Shown here piece after piece: positions 1 through 8,494 of a DNA stretch of 17,443 bases; position 1 is the first letter of the stretch, and every line of letters starts with the position of its first letter. The stretch covers positions 1 to 17,443 of the forward strand of contig CALFLL010000023.1 of the NCBI GenBank assembly GCA_937880845.1, in the 5' to 3' direction. Source of the stretch: an uncultured Drancourtella sp. Its GTDB lineage: Bacteria > Bacillota > Clostridia > Lachnospirales > Lachnospiraceae. Below the pieces are notes generated by a model. It was given only the letters and a program-made list of their open reading frames with translations. It was not told the DNA's origin and made no database searches. The translations under genes were made by a program, and so were the position numbers.

Positions 1-933
1 AAATATTATATTTGTACCACCTATAATACAAAAGGCAGACGATATTGTGAAAAAGCACATCTGATTGAAGAAAATGATTTGATGGAAGATGTGCTGAATT
101 ATATTAAGATGTGCAGAGAGGCGCTTTGTGAAGTGATTTCCACGTACGATATGAGGGATTTTGAGGCAGAAAAGAAAACGCTGGCAGAAAAACGACAGGA
201 CATTCAGGAAGAAATTCAAAACCGAAAAAATCAACTGAAGATACTTTTAACACAAAAGATAAAAGATTTATCCATAGCATCTGAAAATGAGGATTTGATC
301 CATGAAACCTATGATTCCATGCAAAAGGATTTACTGGCACAGATTCATGGTTTGGAGATGCAGGAAAAAGAACTGAACGAAACTACTATAGAAACACCGG
401 ATGTAAAGGATAAATTGAGAAACGCGTTGGATGTCGTTGATAAAATTATTGCCGGAGGAACGCTTGACCGAAGAGATATTGAACTGTTGATTGAGCGAAT
501 TGACGTAGACAAAGAGGGAATGCCGGAAATTACATTAAAATATGGTTTGTCTGATTTAATCAATTACAGTCCTGCCGACGAGATGAACCGTCGGGAGAAT
601 ACCGTAATCGCTCTTGTAATGAAACTGATTATTGAAGATAGACGTGGATATACATCTGCGAAATATTTATCTGAGCATATCACAGCATTGGGATTTAAGA
701 AAACGAAACAAAGCATCTTGCCTTATATCAATCTGATGAAAGATCTGGGGATTCTGGAAGATACGGATAATTCGCTGAAACCTTACAATATAGTGAAAAC
801 AAAAGAAGAAATTACGGAACTGATACGTCAATATCTGCCGGATTTACCGGCTCAAATGACTGCCAAACAGCTATCGAACGATTATTTACATTATAATACT
901 GGCGACAGGGGGAATGCCGGAAATGGTTTTTGA
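1..933 (+). CDS. Large serine recombinase, C-terminal part (5' end outside window)
   Basis: The reading frame is open from base 1, so the start and the catalytic resolvase domain lie to the left of the window. The visible 310 residues begin in a zinc-ribbon: Cys codons at 13-15 and 46-48, then the C-x3-H-x-I-x-E pattern (His at 58-60) typical of the recombinase zinc-beta-ribbon of TnpX/TndX-type large serine recombinases. A charged predicted coiled coil follows (roughly bases 145-380), then a C-terminal helical tail. These enzymes excise and insert integrative elements through short recombination sites, and the gene often lies at one end of the element. Here the frame continues across the presumed element boundary, and its last codons and TGA stop overlap an ABC-transporter gene read in another frame. 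The first in-frame TTG/ATG at 79-84 is not a true start, because the zinc ribbon lies upstream of it. Family assignment rests on the ribbon and context; whether the enzyme is intact cannot be seen. Confidence 0.82.
   Translation, partial: KYYICTTYNTKGRRYCEKAHLIEENDLMEDVLNYIKMCREALCEVISTYDMRDFEAEKKTLAEKRQDIQEEIQNRKNQLKILLTQKIKDLSIASENEDLIHETYDSMQKDLLAQIHGLEMQEKELNETTIETPDVKDKLRNALDVVDKIIAGGTLDRRDIELLIERIDVDKEGMPEITLKYGLSDLINYSPADEMNRRENTVIALVMKLIIEDRRGYTSAKYLSEHITALGFKKTKQSILPYINLMKDLGILEDTDNSLKPYNIVKTKEEITELIRQYLPDLPAQMTAKQLSNDYLHYNTGDRGNAGNGF
895..912. other. Probable right junction of an integrated element (att-like site)
   Basis: To the left the sequence is recombinase coding DNA. From about 908 the second reading frame gives Gly-Gly-Met-Pro-Glu-Met, a well-conserved segment inside SsuA/ThiY-like solute-binding proteins. 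Upstream codons in that frame (Leu-Ala-Thr) do not continue the expected binding-protein sequence, so the crossover lies around 895-910. A GA dinucleotide at 904-905 and the G run at 908-912 are candidate core bases, as the TnpX/TndX group uses a GA core. The exact crossover cannot be fixed without the left end. Confidence 0.5.
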
Positions 934-1480
934 ATACATTTTAAAGCAAAACGGAATCAATCCCGACAAAGATCTCACCATTGTCCAAAACATTGACTTT
1001 GGTTCTACCGCTGCTGCTTTTTCAGGCGGAAAAGCAGATTACACGGTTGAATTCGAACCTGGTGCCACAGCCATCGAGTCCTCCGGCCAAGGTTATGTAG
1101 TTGCTTCTCTCGGAAAAGACAGCGGATATGTGCCTTACACTGCATTTTCAGCCAAAAAAAGCTATATTCAAAAACATCCGGATGTGATACAGGGATTCAC
1201 GGATGCCCTGCAAAAGGGAATGGATTTTGTAAATGCTCATACTCCGGAGGAAATTGCCAAAGTGATACAACCGCAGTTTAAAGAAAATGATCTGAAAACC
1301 ATCACAACGATTGTTTCCCGTTATTATGAACAAAACACCTGGAAAAAAGACTTGATCTTCAGCAAAGAAAGCTTTGATCTGCTTCAGGATATCCTGGAAG
1401 AAGCCGATGAATTGGACTCCCGAGTCCCATATGAAGACCTTATAACAACAAAATTTGCAGAAACATCTGCCAAACATTGA
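908..1480 (+). pseudogene. ABC transporter solute-binding protein (SsuA/ThiY/NMT1-like), 3' fragment
   Basis: About 190 residues match the C-terminal half of periplasmic-binding-protein-like lipoproteins that deliver sulfonates, nitrate or pyrimidine precursors to ABC importers. The segment GGMPEM is followed by a region with GSTAAAFSGGKADYTVEFEP and then a helical C-terminus. No signal peptide, lipobox or first lobe is present; family members are about 320-340 residues, so roughly the first 150 are missing. The only early Met (914-916) is an internal residue of the family, and the G-rich stretch at 908-912 lies too close to act as a ribosome site. The break coincides with the end of the serine recombinase frame, so the gene looks interrupted by an element rather than decayed; the rest of the frame is clean. 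No permease or ATPase gene follows on this strand, so any partner genes must lie on the far side of the element. The substrate cannot be assigned. Confidence 0.75.
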
Positions 1481-1543
1481 TTTTTAATACTTTTTTGATA
1501 CTTTCAACACACTTTTTTCACATTTAAACGATATTATAAAATT

Positions 1544-1564
1544 ACAAAGTAAACATTACTTTGT
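1544..1564. repeat. Short perfect hairpin, 9-bp stem
   Basis: ACAAAGTAA (1544-1552) and TTACTTTGT (1556-1564) form a perfect AT-rich stem around a 3-nt loop, 64 bases after the solute-binding fragment. A T-rich stretch begins about 8 nt further on the + strand (from 1573). It could be a weak terminator for the fragment or its recombinase transcript, but the stem is low in GC and the tail is not adjacent. Confidence 0.35.
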
Positions 1565-1593
1565 GAATTAACTTTTTCATAACTTTTTCCCTC

Positions 1594-1619
1594 AGCCAGT
1601 ACATTTCCTTGTACTGGCT
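1594..1619. terminator. Hairpin between converging genes, 10-bp stem
   Basis: AGCCAGTACA (1594-1603) pairs perfectly with TGTACTGGCT (1610-1619) around a 6-nt loop. It lies between the stop of the solute-binding fragment and the stop of the minus-strand transporter at 1639, the place expected for a shared terminator. Neither flank carries a proper U tract: the + side reads ATTCGTATG, and the minus side reads GAGGGAAAAAG. The terminator role therefore rests on position and stem strength. Confidence 0.45.
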
Positions 1620-1638
1620 ATTCGTATGCCATAAAACA

Positions 1639-2280
1639 TCAATTCTCTTTTTCATCCAATTTTTGAACTGCATATCCACAAAAAACTCCGCCCAGAAGAT
1701 TTCCTGCCGTTACACAGAGCAATAGTTTTATGATGTCTGCCGCCTGTACTTCAAAATTGATGGTGTATACTGCAAGATAGTACATGTCTGCCACAATATG
1801 TTCAAATCCGCAAAATACAAATGCCGTAATAAACAGCCACACATAAAAAATCTGGGAAAAAGAACCCTTCTTGGATTTTACTCCGCCGATTAAAACAGCA
1901 TATGCCACAAATATTGCGCAGAAGATTCCCAGGATGAACAGACTGACAGGTGAATCCTCAAGTTTGGATGTACCGATTTCAAAAACCCGATCCAGAATTC
2001 CGGCTTCAAATCTTGTAAAGTGAATCGATACTGCCACGATTACTGTTCCTATCCCGTTTCCTATCCATGCGATTGCCATATCTTTTATTCCGTAAGAACC
2101 ATTATATACGGCAAGAGGGCAGACTCTTGTCACAAGCATATTGTGGAGATTTAAAACAAGCAGAATCCCCGTGGAAAAAAACAGACTCGCCACAATTTTG
2201 TTCGGAATACAAAGATAAACCATCGCTCCCATGGCAATATAAATTCCGGCCATGACACTGCCAAACCATTTCTCTTTCAT
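1639..2280 (-). CDS. Formate/nitrite transporter (FNT) family membrane protein
   Basis: A very hydrophobic 213-residue protein with about six predicted membrane spans. The region GFEHIVADMYY, with the FNT central-pore histidine at residue 161, matches the family signature G-x-E-H-x-x-A-N/D-M. The N-terminal segment (AGIYIAMGAMVYL) also fits FNT helix 1. FNT proteins are pentameric channels that move small monovalent anions such as formate, nitrite or hydrosulfide across the cytoplasmic membrane. This one is shorter than the usual 250-285 residues because it lacks the N-terminal cytoplasmic helix. It also diverges at the normally conserved E-L-F-T-x-N segment, which here reads NMLVTRV (about residues 47-53). 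The ion therefore cannot be named. Start: an AGGAGG site (2287-2292 on the opposite strand) lies 6 nt before the ATG. It is a single gene under its own candidate promoter, divergent from the cold-shock gene. Confidence 0.82.
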   Translation of the reverse strand: MKEKWFGSVMAGIYIAMGAMVYLCIPNKIVASLFFSTGILLVLNLHNMLVTRVCPLAVYNGSYGIKDMAIAWIGNGIGTVIVAVSIHFTRFEAGILDRVFEIGTSKLEDSPVSLFILGIFCAIFVAYAVLIGGVKSKKGSFSQIFYVWLFITAFVFCGFEHIVADMYYLAVYTINFEVQAADIIKLLLCVTAGNLLGGVFCGYAVQKLDEKEN

Positions 2281-2329
2281 TTTGTTTCCTCCTCTTTTGT
2301 ATCATCTCACACCATTTTTATGTCGTTTT

Positions 2330-2359
2330 ATGCTACCACACAACTACGGAAGTGGTCAA
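2330..2359 (-). promoter_or_regulatory. Candidate sigma-A promoter of the FNT gene
   Basis: On the minus strand TTGACC (2359-2354) is followed after 18 nt by TAGCAT (2335-2330), preceded by TG as in an extended -10 element. It lies about 50 bp upstream of the start codon. The -35 matches 5 of 6 and the -10 matches 4 of 6 consensus bases. Confidence 0.5.
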
Positions 2360-2480
2360 TCTTTCCTTCTTAAATCCCTTCGTTATTTTATTTTTGACAA
2401 TTTTCTTTCTTAATTTTGTCTGAATTTTACACATTTCCTTCTTTTGCAAGCAAATATTTTCAGATTTTTCTTGCAAATTA

Positions 2481-2509
2481 TTGACTTTTTTTCTCCCGCA
2501 TGGTATGCT
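2481..2509 (+). promoter_or_regulatory. Sigma-A promoter of the cold-shock gene
   Basis: TTGACT (2481-2486), a 17-nt spacer and TATGCT (2504-2509) with a TG pair at 2501-2502 (extended -10). Transcription would start near 2516, giving a leader of about 45 nt before the ATG at 2561. The leader starts with a small hairpin, ACATCA (2516-2521) with TGATGT (2527-2532), followed four bases later by a run of seven T. Confidence 0.7.
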
Positions 2510-2560
2510 CAAATAACATCAGATAGTGATGTGTAGTTTTTTTATTATGGAGGTATTGCT

Positions 2561-2761
2561 ATGAACAAAGGTACTGTAAAATGGTTTAACAATCAGAAGG
2601 GTTACGGATTTATTTGTGACGAATCAGGAAAAGACATCTTCGTACATTATTCCGGATTAAATATGGATGGATACAAGACATTGGAAGAAGGTCAGCCTGT
2701 TGAATTCGAAATTACCGATGGCGAAAAAGGTCCTCAGGCTGTCAATGTAACAAAATTATAA
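2561..2761 (+). CDS. csp: Cold-shock domain protein (CspA family)
   Basis: A 66-residue single cold-shock domain, the usual length for the family. It has the N-terminal GTVKWFN strand, the RNP1-type motif KGYGFI and the RNP2-type motif DIFVHY, which provide the aromatic face that binds single-stranded RNA and DNA. Such proteins act as RNA chaperones in the cytoplasm, melting structure in mRNA. Start: GGAGG at 2549-2553 lies 7 nt before the ATG. The gene stands alone with its own promoter and a downstream hairpin terminator. RNP2 is slightly unusual (IFVHYSGL instead of the common VFVHFSAI), which is conservative. Whether it is cold-induced is not shown by sequence, though a leader hairpin followed by a T run is present. 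Confidence 0.95.
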   Translation: MNKGTVKWFNNQKGYGFICDESGKDIFVHYSGLNMDGYKTLEEGQPVEFEITDGEKGPQAVNVTKL

Positions 2762-2853
2762 TTAAGATTAATCAAATTTATATGTACCTTTTATTTATAT
2801 AAATTCGTTTAAAACCAAATTTAAATATTTAAAAGCCATAAAATCGTGATTAA

Positions 2854-2893
2854 AAAAAGCTGTCGTTTGAGTAACCCCAAACGGCAGCTTTTT
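2854..2893. terminator. Bidirectional terminator between csp and polC
   Basis: A 16-position stem: 2854-2869 pairs with 2878-2893 around an 8-nt loop. The 5' arm is A-rich and the 3' arm ends in five T, so both strands carry an A-stem-U pattern. The single non-Watson-Crick position (2863/2884) is a U-G pair in the + transcript and a C-A mismatch in the minus transcript, so it should work best for csp. It begins 8 bp past the polC stop codon. Confidence 0.85.
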
Positions 2894-2900
2894 AGTTTAT

Positions 2901-5900
2901 TTATTTTGCAAAATCAAATAAAGAAAGTTGGTTGGATTCCGGAAGATCACCAAGAAGTCCCAGTTCCGCCATCTTGTCAATGACCGTTTTACTTGCTTTT
3001 GTTCTCTGTCTGAAATCGTCTTTGGATAAGTATTTTCCGTCTTTGGAAGCAAGTTCTACCGCTTCTGCAGCTTTATCACCCATTCCGTCAATACTGGAAA
3101 GAGGCGGCATTAATTTTCCGTCCATAATTCTGAACTTGGTCGCTTTCGCCTGATAAATATCAATCGGAAGAAACTCCAGCCCTCTTGCGTACATTTCCTG
3201 GACGATTTTCATATCTTTCATTGTATCCTGCTCTTTCTTACTAAGCTTGTCCTGTCTGCTCTTGTAATCCTGAATATAATAATTCAGTTTGTCTTTTCCC
3301 TGACACATGATTTCATAGGAAAAAGCGTCTGCACGGATTCCAAAATATGCCGCATAGTATGCAAGTGGATAATTTACTTTGCAATATGCAATACGATATG
3401 CCATCATAACATAAGCTGCCGCATGAGCTTTCGGAAACATGTATTTGATCTTTTTGCAAGACCAAATATACCAGTCCGGTACCCCCGCCTTTTTCATCTC
3501 TTCTTCAAACTCCGGTGTCAGTCCTTTCCCTTTACGTACCTTTTCCATAATGGTAAAGGACAGTTCACTGTCCATTCCCTTATTGATTAGATAAGTCATA
3601 ATATCATCTCTCGTACAGATTGCCGTAGAAATGGTCGCTTTCCCCTCCTGGATCAAAGTCTGAGCGTTATTCAACCATACATCCGTACCATGTGAAAGTC
3701 CGGAAATACGAATCAGGTCGGAAAGGGTTTTCGGTTTGGTATCTACCACCATCTGGATAACAAAATCCGTACCAAATTCCGGAATTCCAAGACATCCGAC
3801 TGGACATCCTCCGATATCATCCGGAGTGATCCCCAATGCTTCGGTACTTGCAAACAAAGACATAACCTTTTGGTCATCCAAAGGGATATCTCTGGCATCA
3901 AAGATTTTGTTTACCCCGTCATATTCGTTATCCATAGCATCGGAATTGATAAATTCTTCCAGTGTTTTAATCATGGTCGGATCATCGTGTCCGAGAATAT
4001 CCAGTTTTAACAGGTTATGGTCAATGGAGTGATAATCAAAATGAGTCGTGATAATATCCGTATTCATATCATTTGCAGGATGCTGTACCGGTGTAAAAGA
4101 GTTGATATCTTCTCCATGCGGAAGAACGATGATCCCTCCCGGATGCTGTCCCGTACTTCTTCTTATTCCGGTACATCCTTGTACAATACGGTCAATCTCA
4201 CAGTTTCGTTTTCTGCTTCCCCGTTCTTCGTAATAATTTTTCACAAAACCAAATGCCGTTTTATCCGCCAGTGTTCCGATAGTTCCTGCACGGAAAGTCT
4301 GGCCTTTTCCAAAAATTACCTCTGTATACTTATGGGCATTGCTCTGGTAATCTCCGGAAAAGTTCAAGTCGATATCCGGCTCTTTGTTTCCTTTAAATCC
4401 AAGGAATGTTTCAAACGGAATGTCAAATCCGTCTTTCACAAGAGGATGTCCGCAAACCGGACAATTTTTATCTTTCATGTCCCATCCGCATCCTCCGGCA
4501 AATGCCCTTACTTCTTCTGAATCAAAATCACTATAATGGCATTGCGGACAATAATAATGCGGACTTAATGGATTTACTTCCGTGATTCCGGCCATGGTAG
4601 CTACAAAGGAGGAACCTACGGATCCTCGGGACCCCACCAGATAACCGTCATCATTTGACTTCCACACCAGTTTCTGAGCAATGATATACATTACGGCAAA
4701 TCCATTTGAGATAATGGAATGAAGCTCTCTCTCCAATCGTTCTGTAACAACTTTCGGAAAGGGATCTCCGTACATTTCATGAGCCTTTTTATAGCAGATG
4801 TCCCTTAATGTCTGATCTGAATTTTCGATGACCGGAGGACATTTGTCCGGACGGACAGGTGAAATCTTTTCCACCATATCGGCGATTTTATTTGGATTTT
4901 CAACGACTACCTCATGTGCCTTCTGGGTACCGAGGTAAGAAAATTCTTCCAGCATTTCTTCTGTCGTATGTAAGTATAATGGCGGCTGTTCATCCGAATC
5001 GGTAAATCCTTTTCCTGCCATGATGATCCGTCTGTATACTTCATCTTCCGGATCCAGAAAATGCACGTCACAGGTTGCCACCACCGGTTTTTGAAACTGC
5101 TCCCCGAGTTTTACGATTTTTCGATTCAGATTCCGTAAATCTTCTTCATTTTTCACGTTGGAGATACGACTGCTGGCAATCATAAAACGATTGTTTCCGA
5201 TTGGCTGGATTTCCAGATAATCATAGAACTCCACAAGCTTTGCAATCTTCTCTTCAGATTTTCCGTTTAAAATTGCCTGGAACAGCTCGCCTGCTTCGCA
5301 GGCACTTCCGATCAGCAGTCCTTCCCGATACTTTAAAAATTCACTTTTGGTAATCCTTGGCATCCTTGCAAAATAATTCAAATGTGCCATAGAAACAAGT
5401 CGGTACAGATTAACACGACCCGTTTCGTTTTTGGCAAGGATGACCGCATGATGAGACGGAAGTTTTCGGATTGCTTCCGGATTCATGGAGCCGAATTGAT
5501 TAATCCCCTTTAATGTTGTGATATTTCTCTCTTTCAACATTTCGATAAATTTCACAAAGATTTCTGCCGTAGCTCCTGCATCATCTACCGCACGGTGATG
5601 ATTTTCCAGAGAAATATTCAACGCCTTTGCCACCACATTTAATTTATATTTTGACAGTGTGGGAAGAAGTACCCTTGCAAGTGCCACCGTATCAATAGAA
5701 ACAAAATTCGGAGTAATGTCCTGATACCGGCAGTTTTGTTCCATAAACCCTACATCAAATCCTGCATTATGGGCCACCAGAGGTGCTCCGTCAATAAATT
5801 CCAGAAATTGTGGAAGAATGGTTTCAATGGTTTCTGCATCTTCCACCATTTCATCCGTAATACTTGTAAGTTTTGTAATTTCAAACGGAATTGGCACTTG

Positions 5901-7400
5901 CGGATTTACAAAGGTGCTGAATCGATCCGTAATTTTCCCCTTTTCTACCTTTACTGCTCCAATCTCGATGATTTTATCCTGAATGGGACTAAATCCGGTT
6001 GTTTCCAAGTCAAAGACCACAAAAGTTCCGTCAAGTGTCCTGTCCTCTTTCACTCCCTGAGCAATTTCTGTCAGGTCATCTACAAGATAAGCCTCTACTC
6101 CGTAAATAATCTTAAACGGATCATCTTTATCCAGTGTTTCAATATAATGGTTGGCATCCGGGAAAGCCTGTACCACACCGTGATCGGTAATGGCAATGGC
6201 TTTATGCCCCCAGTCGTGGGCTCTTTTTACGATGTCTTTTACCTCCGATACTCCATCCATATCACTCATTTTTGTATGGCAGTGAAGTTCTACACGCTTT
6301 TCCGGATGAAGATCCTTTCTCTGTGTGGTGAAATCATTGATCTTTCGAATACCTGTAACGGAGCCGATCGTAAGTTCTCCGTCAAATTTGTCAATGGTTG
6401 TCACACCCTTTATCTTCAAAAATGCACCTTTTTTGATTTCTCCCAGAAGTTCCGGAAGAAATTCGTTTCGTGTAAACATCTTGACCATGATCGTATCCGT
6501 AAAATCCGTGACCGCAAACATCAGAATCGTCTTTTCATTTCGGATTTCCCTCGTATCAAAACTGATTACCTTTCCACGGATGGTGATTTCTCCCATCTCT
6601 CCAACTACCTGTGACAATTCTATCGGATTATCATCAAAATCCCGTCCGTAGATCATATTCGGATCATCTGACTTTCTAAAATCTCTTTTTCCAAACGAAG
6701 ACTTTTGTCCTTTATCAAACCTTTTTTCATTTTTCGGCTGCGTTTTCTGTTCTTTTCCTTCAGAAGATACTTCCTCTTTTTCTTCTTTCTGCTCTTTTTG
6801 CTTCATTTTTTCTTTGTGGAGAGCTGCATTTCGTTCCACAATCTGCTCGATTTCTGCCTCAAGCTGCATTTCATTAAACTCCAAGGCACTTTTTTTCTTT
6901 TTAGGAAGGTAGGATACCCGAATCTGAACCGGAATATGGAACCGTTCATTAAAAATATCCGACAACAGATTTACGATGGATGTCTGTTTTCCTTCTGCTA
7001 CAATGGAATCCTGCAGTTTCAGACAAAGCACTCCCTCTTCAAAATCACAGTCGGCATTTTCAAACATGGCTTTTTCCACCGCACTTTTCCGTCCCAGTTC
7101 AAGAAGTATACTGTCATGATATTCTCTCATAAGATTTTCCGGTGTATACTGCTTTGACAGCTGATACTCCTCCAAAATCTCTACTTGAATCATCGTCTTT
7201 CCGAATAACTGCTCCTTTATGTTCTTTTCCATCTTATAAATAAACTGTTTTTGCAGCAAATGGGTAGAAAATATATGTACTTTGATAAAATCTCTTGCAG
7301 AGTTGGTCGTCACCTTTGTTACTGTCACTCCCTGAAGGAGAAATCTCATTTTTTCATCCAGTTTTAAGGTCGGAAAAACCTCAAAAAAATCTTTTCCCAT
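2901..7400 (-). CDS. polC: DNA polymerase III PolC-type alpha subunit
   Basis: The main replicative polymerase of low-GC Gram-positives, carrying polymerase and proofreading exonuclease in one chain of 1499 residues (about 1440 in Bacillus). Order: N-terminal domain (1-185); a Lys/Glu-rich linker (about 190-245); an OB fold (about 265-355, GEITIRGKVISF); first PHP segment with H373-C-H375; a DEDDh exonuclease (about 458-630) with D464, E466 and H602-x4-D607; the rest of PHP; and the polymerase core. The core has a zinc-binding pair of C-x2-C motifs near 950 and 985, the GSRGSVGSS motif near 925, and catalytic D1009 and D1011 in PDIDLNF. A helix-hairpin-helix region follows, and the end carries QLSLF (1491-1495), a sliding-clamp binding motif. 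All key residues are present, so it should be functional. Start: AAGGAAG lies just before the ATG. It begins 9 nt after the ispG stop, so the two are probably cotranscribed. Confidence 0.98.
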   Translation of the reverse strand: MGKDFFEVFPTLKLDEKMRFLLQGVTVTKVTTNSARDFIKVHIFSTHLLQKQFIYKMEKNIKEQLFGKTMIQVEILEEYQLSKQYTPENLMREYHDSILLELGRKSAVEKAMFENADCDFEEGVLCLKLQDSIVAEGKQTSIVNLLSDIFNERFHIPVQIRVSYLPKKKKSALEFNEMQLEAEIEQIVERNAALHKEKMKQKEQKEEKEEVSSEGKEQKTQPKNEKRFDKGQKSSFGKRDFRKSDDPNMIYGRDFDDNPIELSQVVGEMGEITIRGKVISFDTREIRNEKTILMFAVTDFTDTIMVKMFTRNEFLPELLGEIKKGAFLKIKGVTTIDKFDGELTIGSVTGIRKINDFTTQRKDLHPEKRVELHCHTKMSDMDGVSEVKDIVKRAHDWGHKAIAITDHGVVQAFPDANHYIETLDKDDPFKIIYGVEAYLVDDLTEIAQGVKEDRTLDGTFVVFDLETTGFSPIQDKIIEIGAVKVEKGKITDRFSTFVNPQVPIPFEITKLTSITDEMVEDAETIETILPQFLEFIDGAPLVAHNAGFDVGFMEQNCRYQDITPNFVSIDTVALARVLLPTLSKYKLNVVAKALNISLENHHRAVDDAGATAEIFVKFIEMLKERNITTLKGINQFGSMNPEAIRKLPSHHAVILAKNETGRVNLYRLVSMAHLNYFARMPRITKSEFLKYREGLLIGSACEAGELFQAILNGKSEEKIAKLVEFYDYLEIQPIGNNRFMIASSRISNVKNEEDLRNLNRKIVKLGEQFQKPVVATCDVHFLDPEDEVYRRIIMAGKGFTDSDEQPPLYLHTTEEMLEEFSYLGTQKAHEVVVENPNKIADMVEKISPVRPDKCPPVIENSDQTLRDICYKKAHEMYGDPFPKVVTERLERELHSIISNGFAVMYIIAQKLVWKSNDDGYLVGSRGSVGSSFVATMAGITEVNPLSPHYYCPQCHYSDFDSEEVRAFAGGCGWDMKDKNCPVCGHPLVKDGFDIPFETFLGFKGNKEPDIDLNFSGDYQSNAHKYTEVIFGKGQTFRAGTIGTLADKTAFGFVKNYYEERGSRKRNCEIDRIVQGCTGIRRSTGQHPGGIIVLPHGEDINSFTPVQHPANDMNTDIITTHFDYHSIDHNLLKLDILGHDDPTMIKTLEEFINSDAMDNEYDGVNKIFDARDIPLDDQKVMSLFASTEALGITPDDIGGCPVGCLGIPEFGTDFVIQMVVDTKPKTLSDLIRISGLSHGTDVWLNNAQTLIQEGKATISTAICTRDDIMTYLINKGMDSELSFTIMEKVRKGKGLTPEFEEEMKKAGVPDWYIWSCKKIKYMFPKAHAAAYVMMAYRIAYCKVNYPLAYYAAYFGIRADAFSYEIMCQGKDKLNYYIQDYKSRQDKLSKKEQDTMKDMKIVQEMYARGLEFLPIDIYQAKATKFRIMDGKLMPPLSSIDGMGDKAAEAVELASKDGKYLSKDDFRQRTKASKTVIDKMAELGLLGDLPESNQLSLFDFAK

Positions 7401-7409
7401 TGTTCTTCC

Positions 7410-8471
7410 TTACTCCTGATTCCAATGTAAAAGTTCCTGGCGCAATGTTTCCAGAAGTTCTTCTTCTTTTACTTTTTTGACAATCTTTCCTTTTTTGATC
7501 AAAAGTCCTTCTCCGATTCCTCCTGCAATCCCAATATCCGCTTCTTTGGCTTCTCCCGGTCCGTTTACAACACAGCCCATGACTGCTACTTTTATATCAT
7601 CCAGCGGGATATCCTGTACCATATCTTCTACCTGATTGGCAAGACGGATAAGGTCAATCTTTGTTCTTCCGCACGTAGGGCAGGACACTACCTCGATGCC
7701 TCCTTTGCGAAGTCCAAGTGTCTTCAGGATCAGTTTTGCGGATTTAATCTCTTCTAACGGATTTCCCGTCAGAGAAACACGGATGGTATTTCCGATTCCC
7801 TGATATAAAATCACACCAAGCCCCACAGAAGATTTGATATTGCCGGATAAAACGGTTCCTGCCTCCGTAATTCCTACATGAAGAGGATACGGGCATTGTG
7901 GTGCCAACAGTTCATGTGCCTTGATACACATGAGAACGTCAGAAGATTTGATACTGACTACCAGTTCGTTGTATCCCATACTTTCAATCAAATGAATCTT
8001 GTCAAGTGCGCTTTCCACGATTCCCTCTGCCGTAACTCCGTCATATTTTTCAATCAAATGTTTTTCAAGAGAACCACTGTTTACACCCACACGGATGGGA
8101 ACATGGTATTCTTTTGCCTTTTCCACTACTTTTCTAACCCGTTCCTTATCTCCGATATTTCCCGGATTGATTCTGATTTTATCGGCTCCGTTTTCGATGG
8201 CAGCAATAGCCAGACGGTAATCAAAATGAATATCCGCAACCAATGGAATGTGAATCTGTTTTTTAATTTCCTTTAATGCTTCTGCCGCTTCCATGGTCGG
8301 CACTGCACACCGTATGATCTCGCATCCTGCTTTTTCCAAGGCAAGAATCTGCTCTACCGTCGCCTTTACATCTTCTGTCTTTGTATTTGTCATAGACTGG
8401 ATGGCAACAGGATAGTTCCCTCCGATTTTTACATTTCCAATCTGTATTACCTTTGTCTGTTCGCGTAGCAT
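7410..8471 (-). CDS. ispG: 4-hydroxy-3-methylbut-2-en-1-yl diphosphate synthase (IspG/GcpE)
   Basis: A 353-residue iron-sulfur enzyme of the methylerythritol phosphate pathway. It reductively opens the cyclic diphosphate MEcPP to HMBPP, the precursor of IPP and DMAPP and so of undecaprenyl and quinone chains. The N-terminal TIM barrel starts with IGNVKIGGNYPVAIQSM. The C-terminal cluster domain has the [4Fe-4S] ligands C264, C267 (SCPTCGRT) and C300 (MGCVVNGPGE), with E307 as the known fourth ligand. The length fits the short bacterial form. AGGAGG lies 7-8 nt before the ATG. It sits 9 nt before polC. In many Clostridia ispG follows dxr and rseP, but here the upstream gene is an unrelated small membrane protein separated by a terminator-like hairpin. 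Confidence 0.97.
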   Translation of the reverse strand: MLREQTKVIQIGNVKIGGNYPVAIQSMTNTKTEDVKATVEQILALEKAGCEIIRCAVPTMEAAEALKEIKKQIHIPLVADIHFDYRLAIAAIENGADKIRINPGNIGDKERVRKVVEKAKEYHVPIRVGVNSGSLEKHLIEKYDGVTAEGIVESALDKIHLIESMGYNELVVSIKSSDVLMCIKAHELLAPQCPYPLHVGITEAGTVLSGNIKSSVGLGVILYQGIGNTIRVSLTGNPLEEIKSAKLILKTLGLRKGGIEVVSCPTCGRTKIDLIRLANQVEDMVQDIPLDDIKVAVMGCVVNGPGEAKEADIGIAGGIGEGLLIKKGKIVKKVKEEELLETLRQELLHWNQE

Positions 8472-8494
8472 ATGATTTCCTCCTTTTATAAGCG

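Noticed and set aside
904..933. Independent translation of the binding-protein fragment from the ATG at 914
   Set aside because: The product would lack the signal peptide and first lobe, so it could not work as a binding protein; the G run before the ATG is too close for a ribosome site.
5736..6614. A 292-codon + strand reading frame, with several others, opposite polC
   Set aside because: It is antisense to the exonuclease and OB regions of an intact polC, has no ribosome site or recognisable motif, and its Phe/Ser/Cys-rich composition is typical of a shadow frame.
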